Shown piece by piece: positions 1 through 8,153 of a stretch of 64,000 bases of DNA. The position numbers were made by a program, and so were the translations under genes. Under the pieces are notes generated by a model. It had not been told where the DNA came from. It saw only the letters and a list, made by a program, of their open reading frames with translations, and did not search any database. Source of the DNA: Ciceribacter sp. L1K22 (GTDB lineage Bacteria; Pseudomonadota; Alphaproteobacteria; Rhizobiales; Rhizobiaceae); assembly GCF_017599385.1 (NCBI RefSeq), contig NZ_JAGFPK010000001.1, positions 2,874,636 through 2,938,635 on the forward strand, in the 5' to 3' direction. Position 1 is the stretch's first letter, and each line of letters opens with the position of its first letter.

Positions 1-1494
1 TTCCCGCATCCGGCGCTTGGCGCGCCTTGAAAGGAAGACCGGGAACACCGCGACCGCAATGGCCATGCACCACAAAACGATGCAGATCGTGCTGCTGAAG
101 AGGATGGAGACCTCCCCGCCACTGATTGCCAGCGCGTTGCGCAGGTTCACTTCCATGACCCGCCCGAGCACGAAGCCCAGGATGATCGGCGCCATATCGA
201 AGCCTGCCTTGCGCAATAGCCAGCCAGCCATTCCGATCGCGAACATCAGGTAGATCGAGAAGATCGACGCATGGGTGGAGTATACCCCGACGATCGACAG
301 GACCAGGATGCCGGGTACCAGCAGCCAGTTCGGCACCGTCAATACGCGGGCGAAGATCTGCACCAGCGGCAGGTTGAGCGCCAGCAGGATCAGGTTGCCG
401 ACGAACAGCGATGCCACGAGGCCGCCCACGATTTCCGGCCGTTCCGTCAGCAGCATCGGACCCGGCTGGATGTTGTAGAGCATCAGCGCGCCCAGCATGA
501 CGGCGGTGGTACCGGAACCCGGAACACCGAGTGTGAGCATCGGCACGAATGCGCCGCAGGCCGTGGCGTTGTTCGCGGCTTCCGGCGCGGCGAGCCCACG
601 CACGTCACCCTTTCCGAACGTGCCTTCGGTATCGGAAATACGCTTTGCTGTTGTATATGAGATCGCGCTCGACACCGAAGCGCCCGTGCCGGGAAGAACA
701 CCGACGACGAAACCGATGATGGCGCTGCGCACGGTAGTACCGGCGCTTTTGGTGATGTCGGAGAGACGCGCGGTCATCCGGCCGAGTTCGCGGATCACCG
801 TCATCCCACGCCCCTGGTTTTCCAGGATGATGAGCGCCTCGGATATCGAGAACAGACCGATGACGAGAACGACAAACTCGATGCCGTCGCCGAGTTCCGG
901 CTCGTTGAACGTGAAGCGGTAGGCGCCGGACGTCGGATCGAGACCGACGGTCGCCAGCATCAGGCCGAGCGTGCAGCCGATCAGCGTCTTGACCGGCTGG
1001 CTGCCGACCATCGAGCCGAGCGTCGCGAACGCGAACACCATCAGCACGAAGTATTCGGCAGGGCCAAAACCGATCGCCAGACCGGAGAGGATGGGCGCAA
1101 AGAGCGCAAGACCCGCCGCCCCGAACATGCCACCCACGAACGAGGCGAGACCCGACAGCGCCAGCGCCTCGCCGGCGCGGCCCTGCTTGGCCATCGGATA
1201 GCCGTCGAGCGCCGTCATGACGGCACCGGCGTCACCTGGAACGTTGAGCAGGATGGAGGAGATGCGGCCGCCATATTCGGCACCGCAATAGATGGCGGCA
1301 AGCAGGATCATCGTGCTTTCCGCCGGCAGGCCCATCGTATAGGCGATCGGCAGGAGAAGCGCGATTCCGTTGATCGGACCGATGGCCGGCAGTGCGCCGA
1401 CCAGTGTGCCGATGAAGCAGCCGACGAGACCGATCAAAAGGTTCTGAAAGGTGAGCGCGACGGCGAAACCCTGCCAGAGATATTCGAAGTTCAT
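1..1494 (-). CDS. tctA: TctA large membrane permease, tripartite tricarboxylate transporter (3' end cut by window edge)
   Basis: Reading the minus strand from ATG at 1494 gives one open frame to the window edge (498 codons), starting MNFEYLWQGFAVALTFQNLL and continuing with the glycine-rich helices typical of TctA (GALPAIGPINGIALLLPIAY, later YCGAEYGGRISSILLNVPGD). TctA is the 10-12 helix channel subunit of tripartite tricarboxylate transporters, driven by an ion gradient and fed by the periplasmic TctC. Family members are about 500 residues and the last visible residues are a basic tail (RRAKRRMRE), so probably only a few codons are missing. It lies 33 bp downstream of tctB and is the third gene of tctC-tctB-tctA. 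Substrate (citrate or another carboxylate) cannot be told from sequence. Confidence 0.93.
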   Translation of the reverse strand, partial: MNFEYLWQGFAVALTFQNLLIGLVGCFIGTLVGALPAIGPINGIALLLPIAYTMGLPAESTMILLAAIYCGAEYGGRISSILLNVPGDAGAVMTALDGYPMAKQGRAGEALALSGLASFVGGMFGAAGLALFAPILSGLAIGFGPAEYFVLMVFAFATLGSMVGSQPVKTLIGCTLGLMLATVGLDPTSGAYRFTFNEPELGDGIEFVVLVIGLFSISEALIILENQGRGMTVIRELGRMTARLSDITKSAGTTVRSAIIGFVVGVLPGTGASVSSAISYTTAKRISDTEGTFGKGDVRGLAAPEAANNATACGAFVPMLTLGVPGSGTTAVMLGALMLYNIQPGPMLLTERPEIVGGLVASLFVGNLILLALNLPLVQIFARVLTVPNWLLVPGILVLSIVGVYSTHASIFSIYLMFAIGMAGWLLRKAGFDMAPIILGFVLGRVMEVNLRNALAISGGEVSILFSSTICIVLWCMAIAVAVFPVFLSRRAKRRMRE

Positions 1495-1527
1495 GGAATT
1501 GATCCTTTCCGGTTCCGGTCCCGAGCC

Positions 1528-1998
1528 TCAGCCGAACAATGCGCCGACGGGCAGATAGACCTCCAGAAGATAGGAGAAGACGAACCACCACAGAGCCGCA
1601 TGACCGACAGCGCCGATAAAGGCCTTGACCGGTGGCGCGCCGAAGATGAGCGCCGCTCCGAAGGTGAGAACAAAGATCGAGATGGCAAAACCGGCCGGCT
1701 CGAACAGTGCGACCGAGACGATCAGCAGTACCGGCACCGAGAGGACGCGAACGAGAAGCGCGCCTGAAGGGAAGCCTTCGGCCGATCCCGGCGAAGCGAT
1801 ATACCAGATGCACAGCAGCCCGAGGACGATCGCGAGCGCGACCGGAAAAACCCGGGGGCCGAGCGGATCGGAGGAGAAGGCGTATTCGATCATGCTGCCG
1901 CCGATACCGTAGGCGAGTGCAAGCAGGATAAGGCAAAGCGCCGCGCCACGGCCGATCAACTGCACGGCCCGGGCTGATGGATGATGGTTTTCTGACAT
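1528..1998 (-). CDS. tctB: TctB small membrane subunit, tripartite tricarboxylate transporter
   Basis: 156 residues with four hydrophobic segments (roughly 15-35, 48-66, 82-120 as two helices, 130-150), the size and topology of TctB. TctB is the poorly conserved small membrane partner of TctA; its role is assigned mainly by position between a TctC-like and a TctA-like gene, which is exactly what is seen here. Upstream of ATG at 1998 the sequence holds GGGGGTG, a usable ribosome-binding site. The gene is separated from tctC by about 164 bp containing two strong hairpins, so its expression may be lower than that of tctC. Confidence 0.85.
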   Translation of the reverse strand: MSENHHPSARAVQLIGRGAALCLILLALAYGIGGSMIEYAFSSDPLGPRVFPVALAIVLGLLCIWYIASPGSAEGFPSGALLVRVLSVPVLLIVSVALFEPAGFAISIFVLTFGAALIFGAPPVKAFIGAVGHAALWWFVFSYLLEVYLPVGALFG

Positions 1999-2025
1999 GG
2001 TGTCACCCCCTGTTCTTATGAATAA

Positions 2026-2052
2026 GCCGCCGGATCGTGATCGCCCGGCGGC
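2026..2052. repeat. Hairpin 1 in the tctC-tctB gap
   Basis: Perfect 8-bp inverted repeat GCCGCCGG / CCGGCGGC around an 11-nt loop. It lies between tctC and tctB with no following T-run on the minus strand, so it fits an RNA-stability or attenuation element better than a simple terminator. Confidence 0.5.
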
Positions 2053-2084
2053 GCAGGTCTGGATGAATGTCTTCGCCCTCGTTT

Positions 2085-2118
2085 CCCTCCGTCACCTGAC
2101 GATGCAGGTGACGGAGGG
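2085..2118. repeat. Hairpin 2 in the tctC-tctB gap (14-bp perfect stem)
   Basis: CCCTCCGTCACCTG and CAGGTGACGGAGGG form a perfect 14-bp stem with a 6-nt loop, 45 bp past the tctC stop codon. There is no T-tract on the minus strand. In transport operons such hairpins after the binding-protein gene protect its mRNA from 3' decay and lower expression of the membrane subunits; that role is inferred here. Confidence 0.6.
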
Positions 2119-2162
2119 CGGTCCGCCTCGTGTCTTGGGAGGATCGTCGAGGGGAGTGGAAA

Positions 2163-3137
2163 TTACATGCCGGCTTCCTTGGCGAGGATCTTGAAGCGCG
2201 CCACGTCTTCCTTCACGCGGTCTTCGAAGGCCTTGCCGAGCAGGGTGAACTCGAAGAGGCCGCGCGCTTCGCGTTCCTTGGCGAACTCCGGCGTGGCGGC
2301 GGCCGTTTCGAAGGCCTTTACCCACCAGTCGTAGTCAGCGTCGGACACGTCCTTGCCGACGTAGTAGCCGCGCCAGACCGGCCAGTCGATGTCGTAGCCC
2401 TGTTCGCGGGCGGTCGGGACGTCGGCCAGTTCACCGGGCAGGCGCTCGGGCGCCATGACGGCGAGGATGCGGACCTTGCCGGCAACGTGGTGCTTGCCCA
2501 TTTCGGCCGCGTCACCGGAGCCAACCTTGATATGGCCGCCTTCAAGCGCGGTCAGAACGGCTCCGCCGCCCTCCAGCGCAACGTAACGCATGGTCTTCGG
2601 ATCCTGGCCGGCAGCCTTGGCAAGCAGCGAGCCCTTCATCCAGTCCTGCGAGCCTACGGCACCGCCGCCACCGATCGGGAACTGCGTGGAGTCTGCCTTG
2701 AAGGCCTCGATGAGTTCACCGAGCGTTTTGTAGGGCGAATCGGCGGATACGACGAGAACGCCGTAGTCGGCACCGAGCGCGCCGAGCCAGCGGACCGCAT
2801 TCTCGTCGTACTGGCCGAACTTGCCCTGGGCAATGAGGAGCGCCGAGCCGGAGGAGGCAGCGGTGATCAGATTGCCGTCAGAGCCGCGCTTGCCGATCAC
2901 ATGGTTATAAGCAACGGCGCCGACGCCGCCTTCCATGTAGGTGACCGCCATCGGCTGCGAGATCTGCTTGGTCTCGAGCAGGGCGTTGGCTGCCAGACGG
3001 CAGGTCAGGTCGAAGCCACCGCCGGGCTTCGCGCCGGCAAGGCATTCGGGCTTCGAAGGCTCGGCAGCGGCGGTCGCGGCGAAGGCGGCGACAGCAATCG
3101 CTGCGCCGAAAAGGGTCTTGCTGAAATCTCGGATCAT
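2163..3137 (-). CDS. tctC: TctC periplasmic tricarboxylate-binding protein
   Basis: 324 residues from ATG at 3137, chosen over an upstream in-frame ATG (3227) because it starts a clean signal peptide (MIRDFSKTLFGAAIAVAAFA, cleavage near AAAEP) and has GGGAG 7 bp before it. The mature protein has the Bug/TctC fold signature: CLAGAKPGGGFDLTCRLAAN near the N-terminus (carboxylate-binding beta-hairpin loop), ALNVLITSADSPY-like middle, and a 'VRILAVMAPERL' segment in the second half. It captures a carboxylate in the periplasm and delivers it to TctAB. First gene of the tctCBA operon and divergent from tctDE, the usual arrangement where TctD controls tctC. Confidence 0.93.
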   Translation of the reverse strand: MIRDFSKTLFGAAIAVAAFAATAAAEPSKPECLAGAKPGGGFDLTCRLAANALLETKQISQPMAVTYMEGGVGAVAYNHVIGKRGSDGNLITAASSGSALLIAQGKFGQYDENAVRWLGALGADYGVLVVSADSPYKTLGELIEAFKADSTQFPIGGGGAVGSQDWMKGSLLAKAAGQDPKTMRYVALEGGGAVLTALEGGHIKVGSGDAAEMGKHHVAGKVRILAVMAPERLPGELADVPTAREQGYDIDWPVWRGYYVGKDVSDADYDWWVKAFETAAATPEFAKEREARGLFEFTLLGKAFEDRVKEDVARFKILAKEAGM

Positions 3138-3297
3138 GGATGTCTCCCGTTTATCCTGTAGCACCGAAAAGAACCGGAAACGGCGACTGGCCCGCTTTTC
3201 GCAAGGCAGCGGCGACAAGGCGCACATCCGTTGGGTTCCCTCCCGGACCGGCTTCCTGCTCTCTCCCTGAAACCGGCAGCGCCAAACTAGGACACGT

Positions 3298-3316
3298 TCC
3301 TGTCACCATCCTGTCA
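3298..3316. promoter_or_regulatory. Tandem TCCTGTCA repeats, candidate TctD operator
   Basis: Two exact copies of TCCTGTCA start at 3298 and 3309, an 11-bp period, in the 237-bp region between divergent tctC and tctD. OmpR/PhoB-type regulators such as TctD bind tandem direct repeats about one helical turn apart, so this is a plausible operator. A second motif, GGTAAACGCGCGTAAACC at about 3331-3349, also repeats GTAAAC. No binding evidence is available from sequence alone. Confidence 0.45.
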
Positions 3317-3374
3317 AACTTCCGCCCCACCGGTAAACGCGCGTAAACCGGATACTTGCGAGCCCTCGGGCCAC

Positions 3375-4061
3375 ATGCGATCATTGCGCGTGCGCATACT
3401 TTTGGTCGAAGATACCCTCGATGTGGGCGAAGCAATTTGCCGGCGCTTCCAGCAGACGGGGCATACCGTCGACTGGGAGACCGACGGAGCGGCTGCGGCC
3501 GACATTCTGGCATTCACGGAATACGACCTGGTGATCCTTGATGTCATGCTGCCCGGCATGGACGGGTTTTCCGTCCTACGCGGCCTGCGCCAGTCAAAAA
3601 GCAGCGTACCCGTGCTCGTTCTGACGGCCCGTTCCGAGATCGATGACCGGGTCGGCGCCCTCGACCTCGGCGCCGACGACTATCTCGTCAAACCCTTCGA
3701 CTTCCGCGAACTTGAGGCCCGCGCCCGCGTTTTGATGCGTCGGCGCAGTGGCGGGGAATCGACCAACACGATCGTCTGCGGCGACGTGACGTTGGATCGG
3801 ACCAATCGCTCCGTCACGGTCGGCAAGCGGGAAGTCCAGCTGAAGCGCCGTGAGATGACGCTGCTGGAAATTCTCGCCTCGCGTCCCGGCAAGGTGTTCA
3901 GCAAGGAGGAACTGCTCGACCAGTTGTTCGGCTTCGAGGAGGCGGCCGGCGCCAATGCGATCGAGCTCTATATCGGACGCCTGCGCAAGAAGCTCGAAGG
4001 CGCGAAGGCCCGAATCGTGACACTGCGCGGTGTCGGTTACCAACTGGTGTCCGATGACTGA
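3375..4061 (+). CDS. tctD: TctD-like response regulator (OmpR family)
   Basis: 228 residues. N-terminal receiver domain (about 7-118) with acidic pair ED near residue 12, phospho-acceptor D56 in LVILDVMLPGMDG and conserved K in DYLVKPFDFREL. C-terminal winged-helix DNA-binding domain (about 135-225) ending RIVTLRGVGYQLV, typical of the OmpR/PhoB group. It should be phosphorylated by the adjacent kinase and control the divergent tctCBA genes. A GTG at 3390 would give the common MRILLVEDT start and cannot be excluded; ATG at 3375 is kept because neither has a clear ribosome-binding site. Overlaps the kinase gene by 8 bp, implying translational coupling. Confidence 0.93.
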   Translation: MRSLRVRILLVEDTLDVGEAICRRFQQTGHTVDWETDGAAAADILAFTEYDLVILDVMLPGMDGFSVLRGLRQSKSSVPVLVLTARSEIDDRVGALDLGADDYLVKPFDFRELEARARVLMRRRSGGESTNTIVCGDVTLDRTNRSVTVGKREVQLKRREMTLLEILASRPGKVFSKEELLDQLFGFEEAAGANAIELYIGRLRKKLEGAKARIVTLRGVGYQLVSDD

Positions 4062-5442
4062 ATCAAGAAGCTCGCTGTTCTCGCGCCTCATGCGGCGTGT
4101 GGCGATCGTGCTCGGACTGGGCGCGGCCTGCCTGATAACCGCTGCATGGTTCTACGCCCGCGCCGCCGCCGACGAGGCCTATGACCGGCTACTGCTCGGC
4201 GCGGCATTCCAGATGTCGGAAAATCTGGTTCTGTCGGACGGCGAACTCGATTTCAACTTGCCGCCCTCCGCGTTCGAACTGCTCGGGCTTGCGCAGCGCG
4301 ACCGGATTTTCTACCGCATCATCACGCCGACCGGCGAGACGCTGACGGGTTACGGCGACCTTTCACCCGACCTCGATCTTGCCGATAGCCGCGCAGTTCC
4401 GCTCTTCGGTCGCATCACCTATCGCGGCGTCGAGGTACGGACCGTCACCACCGCGCGGGCCATTACCTACGGCGAGGGCACCGGCTGGGCGTATGTGATC
4501 GTGGCCCAGACCACCGATGCGCGCCGCTCGCTCGCCGCGGAACTGACGACCCGCGCCACCCTGCTCGTCCTCGTCATGAGCCTGCTGGCACTCGTCGGCA
4601 CGGCACTTGCCGTGCGTCATTCGCTGCGCCCGGTCGACGATCTCGGCGAGGCGCTGCGTCAGCGCGACCCGCAGGACCTAACGCCGCTCGCGCTCGCGGT
4701 GCCGCGCGAGCTTTCCCCCTTCGTCACCTCGATCAACCATTTCATCACCCGGCTCGACGAGCGCGTGAAACTCCTGCAGCGCTACGTCGCCGACAGCGCG
4801 CACCAGATCCGCACGCCGCTGACGGCGCTGACCTCGCAGGTCAGCCTCATCAACGAGACAAAGCTGGCCCCGGAGGACCGGCGGCACTTGGAACGCGTGC
4901 GCGACCGCACCGCCGAACTCGCCCGCTTCACCAACCAGTTGCTGAACCATGCGATGGTGATCCACAGGATCGATTCGACCCATCTCGTACCGGTGTCGCT
5001 GAACGAGGTGGCGCGCCTCGCCTTCCGCGCTGCCGTGCCGATCACCGTCGATCCGGATATCGTCGTTTCCTTCGAGGCGGCCGAACCGGACGCCTCGGTG
5101 CTGGGCGACTCGCTGAGCCTTAGGGAGGCTATCGTCAACATCATCGACAACGCGCTGCGCCACGGCGCAAAAGCCCGGCTCGACGTGCGCGTGACCCGCA
5201 CCGAGACCCACGGTCTCGTCGAGGTGCGCGACGACGGCCCCGGCATCCCCGCCGCCGAGTGGAGCAACGTGACACGGCGCTTCTATTCCAGTCGCTCCGA
5301 CAAGGGCGCATCCGGCCTCGGCTTCGCCATCGCAGCGGAAGTTGCGGCCACGCTCAAAGGACGGATCGGCTTTCGCGAGAAGACCGACGACCAGCTCTTC
5401 TGCGTCTACATCGAGCTTCCCTTGCTGGAGGAGAGCCCATGA
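4054..5442 (+). CDS. tctE: TctE-like sensor histidine kinase
   Basis: 462 residues from ATG at 4054 (MTESRSSLFSRLMRRVAIV). Two membrane helices, about 17-37 and 165-187, enclose a periplasmic region of the TctE/2CSK N-terminal type; then a HAMP-like linker, the dimerisation/phospho-acceptor box with SAHQIRTPLTAL, and an ATPase domain with NIIDNALRHG (N box), DDGPGIP (G1) and GASGLGFAIA (G2). It senses carboxylate availability, perhaps indirectly through the neighbouring binding protein, and phosphorylates TctD. Its stop codon overlaps the start of the next gene (ATGA), so the three genes tctD-tctE-SBP are almost certainly one operon. Confidence 0.93.
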   Translation: MTESRSSLFSRLMRRVAIVLGLGAACLITAAWFYARAAADEAYDRLLLGAAFQMSENLVLSDGELDFNLPPSAFELLGLAQRDRIFYRIITPTGETLTGYGDLSPDLDLADSRAVPLFGRITYRGVEVRTVTTARAITYGEGTGWAYVIVAQTTDARRSLAAELTTRATLLVLVMSLLALVGTALAVRHSLRPVDDLGEALRQRDPQDLTPLALAVPRELSPFVTSINHFITRLDERVKLLQRYVADSAHQIRTPLTALTSQVSLINETKLAPEDRRHLERVRDRTAELARFTNQLLNHAMVIHRIDSTHLVPVSLNEVARLAFRAAVPITVDPDIVVSFEAAEPDASVLGDSLSLREAIVNIIDNALRHGAKARLDVRVTRTETHGLVEVRDDGPGIPAAEWSNVTRRFYSSRSDKGASGLGFAIAAEVAATLKGRIGFREKTDDQLFCVYIELPLLEESP

Positions 5443-6512
5443 GAACAACGCCGATCTATCTTGCCTTGACGCTCTGCCTCCTTCCCTCCCTCACCCAAGC
5501 GCTTGAAGGCGATCGGGAGATATTCTCGGCAAAGGGCGAGGAGACAGCCCGCCTCGTGGTACATGCAGCAACCGATCTGGAGGCCATGCGCCCGCTGATC
5601 GAGGATTTTCAGACGAAGGAACCGGGTGTGACCGTGGAATTCGTCGACTACGTCACCAACGACCTGTTCCGCGAGGCGCAGGACGCCTGCGCCGGCAGGG
5701 CGCGCGGCGGCGACATCCTGCTGTCGTCCTCCGTCGACCAGCTGGTGCGGCTCGCGAACGACGGCTGCGCCCAGCCGCACACCTCGCGCGAGACGCAGAC
5801 CACGTCGAGCTGGGCGAACTGGCGGGACGAAATCTTCGGCTTCACCTTCGAGCCGGTCGTCTTCGTCTACGACCGTCGATCCGTGCCGCCGGAAGATGTG
5901 CCCCAGAGCCACGAGGCGCTCGCCGACCTTCTGCGGCGCAAGCCCGAGGTCTATAGCGGCCGCATCGGCACCTATGACATCGAGGCCTCCGGCGTCGGCT
6001 ATCTCCTCGCCTTCAACGATTCGCGGCAGGCGCCAACCGCCTATGGCCGGCTGATCGAAAGCCTGAGCCGAATCGATACGGTAATTCGCTGCTGCAACAA
6101 CGAGGTGCTGGGCGAACTCGCCGCCGGCCGCGTTCGCCTCGCCTACAACGTGCTCGGCTCCTATGCCTACGGCGCGGCGCTCAAGAACCCCGATTTCGGC
6201 ATCGTTCTGCCGGAGGATTACACCTTGGTGCTGTCGCGCGGCGCGATGATCCCCTCGACGGCTCCTAACCCTCTGCTCGGCAAGATCTTCTTGGATTACC
6301 TGCTCTCGCCGCGGGGCCGCCAGCTGGCGCGCGAAAAATCCTTCTTCTTTGCCGAGGGGCTGGCGCTGCCCAAAGGCGTCGAAGGCCCCCCGTCCCTGAT
6401 GGAGTCAGGCATCGGCCGCCCCATCCGCATCGGCCCCGCGCTGTTGGCGGCGCAAGACGAGATCCAGCGGAGGCAGTTTATCGAGGACTGGAAGGGATTG
6501 ATTGGGCGGTAA
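5439..6512 (+). CDS. Periplasmic solute-binding protein co-transcribed with TctDE
   Basis: 357 residues from ATG at 5439, overlapping the tctE stop codon. N-terminal signal peptide (MRTTPIYLALTLCLLPSLTQA). The mature part has the two-lobed ABC/Fe3+-type binding protein pattern: LVVHAATDLEAMRPLIEDF followed by PGVTVEFVDY, a GDILLSSSVDQLVRLANDG segment, and near the C-terminus LGKIFLDYLLSPRGRQLA. It is not a Bug/TctC protein, and no ABC permease or ATPase gene is beside it. In similar loci such proteins sit with TctE-type kinases and are thought to act as ligand sensors, giving a three-component signalling system; that role is inference here. Two adjacent Cys (about 207-208, RCCNNE) may form a disulfide or bind a ligand. 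Confidence 0.8.
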   Translation: MRTTPIYLALTLCLLPSLTQALEGDREIFSAKGEETARLVVHAATDLEAMRPLIEDFQTKEPGVTVEFVDYVTNDLFREAQDACAGRARGGDILLSSSVDQLVRLANDGCAQPHTSRETQTTSSWANWRDEIFGFTFEPVVFVYDRRSVPPEDVPQSHEALADLLRRKPEVYSGRIGTYDIEASGVGYLLAFNDSRQAPTAYGRLIESLSRIDTVIRCCNNEVLGELAAGRVRLAYNVLGSYAYGAALKNPDFGIVLPEDYTLVLSRGAMIPSTAPNPLLGKIFLDYLLSPRGRQLAREKSFFFAEGLALPKGVEGPPSLMESGIGRPIRIGPALLAAQDEIQRRQFIEDWKGLIGR

Positions 6513-6691
6513 CCGGTCTGGCGGCGAAGTAGCGTTAAAGTGGCTGGGCGATATCGCCGAATATAGTTTGAGTGCAAAACAAATCAGCCCAAAAAACATA
6601 GCTGAATGTCGCAATTGACTTTCAAACACGCGTCAAGAAACTGCGTCTCTTGAAAAGAGCGGATCTTGAAGCGGTACTCGATCACAATGTA

Positions 6692-6904
6692 TTAGATCAT
6701 GATACGCCTCACCGCCTCGATGCCGCATTCCAGTACATAGATGACGATGGCGAGGATAGAGGCAAAATATGAGCAGAGGGACACGCCCTCAGTGTCGATG
6801 ATGGCCAATAAAGAGTGCGCCCCGAAAAACAAAGGCACAAACTGCAAAAACTGCCCACCTGTATTCATCAATGCTTTCAGATCGAGATTTTTTCTCCCAG
6901 CCAA
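6692..6904 (-). CDS. Possible small membrane protein (70 aa)
   Basis: An open frame from a TTG at 6904 encodes 70 residues with two hydrophobic segments (about 19-33 and 43-60) and a short basic N-terminus. I do not recognise it. The start is a TTG without a good ribosome-binding site, and the region is AT-rich, so this may be a chance frame or the remnant of a larger membrane protein. Confidence 0.25.
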   Translation of the reverse strand: MAGRKNLDLKALMNTGGQFLQFVPLFFGAHSLLAIIDTEGVSLCSYFASILAIVIYVLECGIEAVRRIMI

Positions 6905-6921
6905 TCAATTTCAATTTAGAT

Positions 6922-7041
6922 TTAATTATAGAAAATATTAGATAAACATATCGGGAAAAACAGTCCAGAATACCCACCAAGGATCATGACGATCATGGGT
7001 AAATTGGCAACAATCATCCACCGAAACAGAGTTTTCTTCAT
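6922..7041 (-). CDS. Possible single-helix peptide (39 aa)
   Basis: From ATG at 7041 the frame reads MKKTLFRWMIVANLPMIVM followed by GGYSGLFFPICLSNIFYN: a basic start and one hydrophobic helix, looking like a small membrane peptide. A longer frame opens at 7191 but its N-terminal part is not protein-like. Ribosome-binding site is weak (AAAGAA). Unrecognised. Confidence 0.25.
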   Translation of the reverse strand: MKKTLFRWMIVANLPMIVMILGGYSGLFFPICLSNIFYN

Positions 7042-7196
7042 GCACGTATATTCTTTATAACGAGCGGGCGAATTAACGTGCTTTGAGGAGAATTTAACTT
7101 CCCGCCTTACCGAAAAACAACATCCAAGAGTAGTTTCTGTCGCGTTGCAAAGGGTTGACACAAAGCTTGAGATACAAGCCGCCAAAGCCAACTCAT

Positions 7197-7631
7197 CTAG
7201 CCGGTTACAAAATCATCGGACACCGATATCTCCACCGACCTCGCCGATATATAAAAATCGCTGAACTGAATATCCTCTAACGTGCCTTCATTTGGGAGAT
7301 CGCCCCAGCAGTCGAAATTCATATAAAACATGTCATCTGCCTGAAAAAAGGACACCCCGAACGAAACGACGGCCATGCTCGTTTTAGTTGGCTGAAAAAG
7401 CTTGTATTCTCCAACATCCGAAAAGAGAATTGTACACCGTTTGCGCCGATGCTGGTCGTCTTGATCGTCTTGGCAAATAAACACGACAGATACAGTTCCG
7501 GAAGGTGACGACGCGTAGTCAATACGGATGCTTTCCAGGACGGAATCATTGAAGAAATCAAACCTGTAAAGAACATCGTTGATCAAACGGGAAATCGAGT
7601 TAGCCGGTTTACGAAGTTTTGGGTATCTCAT
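7197..7631 (-). CDS. Orphan hypothetical protein, possibly immunity-like
   Basis: 144 residues from ATG at 7631 (MRYPKLRKPANSISRLINDV); an upstream ATG at 7718 would overlap the divergent gene start. The protein is acidic and beta-rich by eye: VLESIRIDY, CTILFSDVGEYKLF and a C-terminal EDIQFSDFYISARSVEISV. This pattern (a short helix, then strands ending in an 'ISF/ISAxxxxI' edge) resembles small orphan immunity-type proteins, but the similarity is impressionistic and I do not assign a family. Codon use is AT-richer than neighbours, consistent with horizontal acquisition. Confidence 0.5.
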   Translation of the reverse strand: MRYPKLRKPANSISRLINDVLYRFDFFNDSVLESIRIDYASSPSGTVSVVFICQDDQDDQHRRKRCTILFSDVGEYKLFQPTKTSMAVVSFGVSFFQADDMFYMNFDCWGDLPNEGTLEDIQFSDFYISARSVEISVSDDFVTG

Positions 7632-7697
7632 CACTCTCTCGGCATGACGCAGCGGGACAAGCGTCCTCGGAAACCAATTCGGTGGCAGCGAGCATAA

Positions 7698-8153
7698 ATG
7701 AGTTTTGAACCTCGCCATAGATTTTTCGACACTCTTCTTTCGGAATGGATCGAACGGGTACCGAATGAGCTTGACGTCGATGCCGTCGGCCTGTGGCAGA
7801 TCGTGGGTTCTGGGCGAGACGGCTTCTCGTTGCAGGGAAAGGAGTTAGCGGACTTCGTAAACGGCTGTGTTCTCGCTTTGCTACGCAATGGCGCGGTCCC
7901 TGTGCGACCCAGCGCACAACCGAATGAGTTTTGGCGAAGGGACATTCGCTACGAAGGCTGCGATGAAGAGATTGCCCTCTCAATCGTCAACGAGTGGACC
8001 ATGTCGGGCAGCGACCCGGATCATGACGGACTGTGGTTTTTTCGCTTCCATTCCGCAGGAATGCAATACCGACGTCAATTGACAATTAAACAAGATCAGA
8101 AAACAGAAATGGTGGGCCCGGAGGGACTCGAACCCCCAACCAAGCGGTTATGA
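7698..8153 (+). CDS. Hypothetical protein whose 3' end runs antisense into tRNA-Ile2
   Basis: 151 residues as read; the body (about 1-135, beginning MSFEPRHRFFDTLLSEWIER, with VDAVGLWQIVGSGRDGF and a C-terminal DPDHDGLWFFRF) looks like a genuine conserved hypothetical found in proteobacterial accessory regions. The last 14 residues, MVGPEGLEPPTKRL, come from the antisense of the tRNA gene (8110-8153) and are a well-known annotation artefact. No stop codon occurs before the tRNA, so the native C-terminus may be lost, or the gene may truly end here. It is divergent from the 7197-7631 gene with a 66-bp gap. Function unknown. Confidence 0.55.
   Translation: MSFEPRHRFFDTLLSEWIERVPNELDVDAVGLWQIVGSGRDGFSLQGKELADFVNGCVLALLRNGAVPVRPSAQPNEFWRRDIRYEGCDEEIALSIVNEWTMSGSDPDHDGLWFFRFHSAGMQYRRQLTIKQDQKTEMVGPEGLEPPTKRL

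Larger units (their letters stand above)
6513..7196. other. AT-richer stretch without clear genes
   Basis: Base composition drops visibly from about 6540 compared with the flanks. It holds no ORF with a convincing family match; two short hydrophobic minus-strand frames inside it are listed separately at low confidence. No inverted terminal repeats or transposase remnants were seen. Confidence 0.6.

Noticed and set aside
2130-3161. 343-codon plus-strand frame opposite tctC
   Set aside because: TctC on the other strand has a signal peptide and family motifs; the antisense frame has none.
6741-6941. 66-codon plus-strand frame in the AT-rich patch
   Set aside because: Antisense to the hydrophobic minus-strand frame; composition is typical of a shadow.
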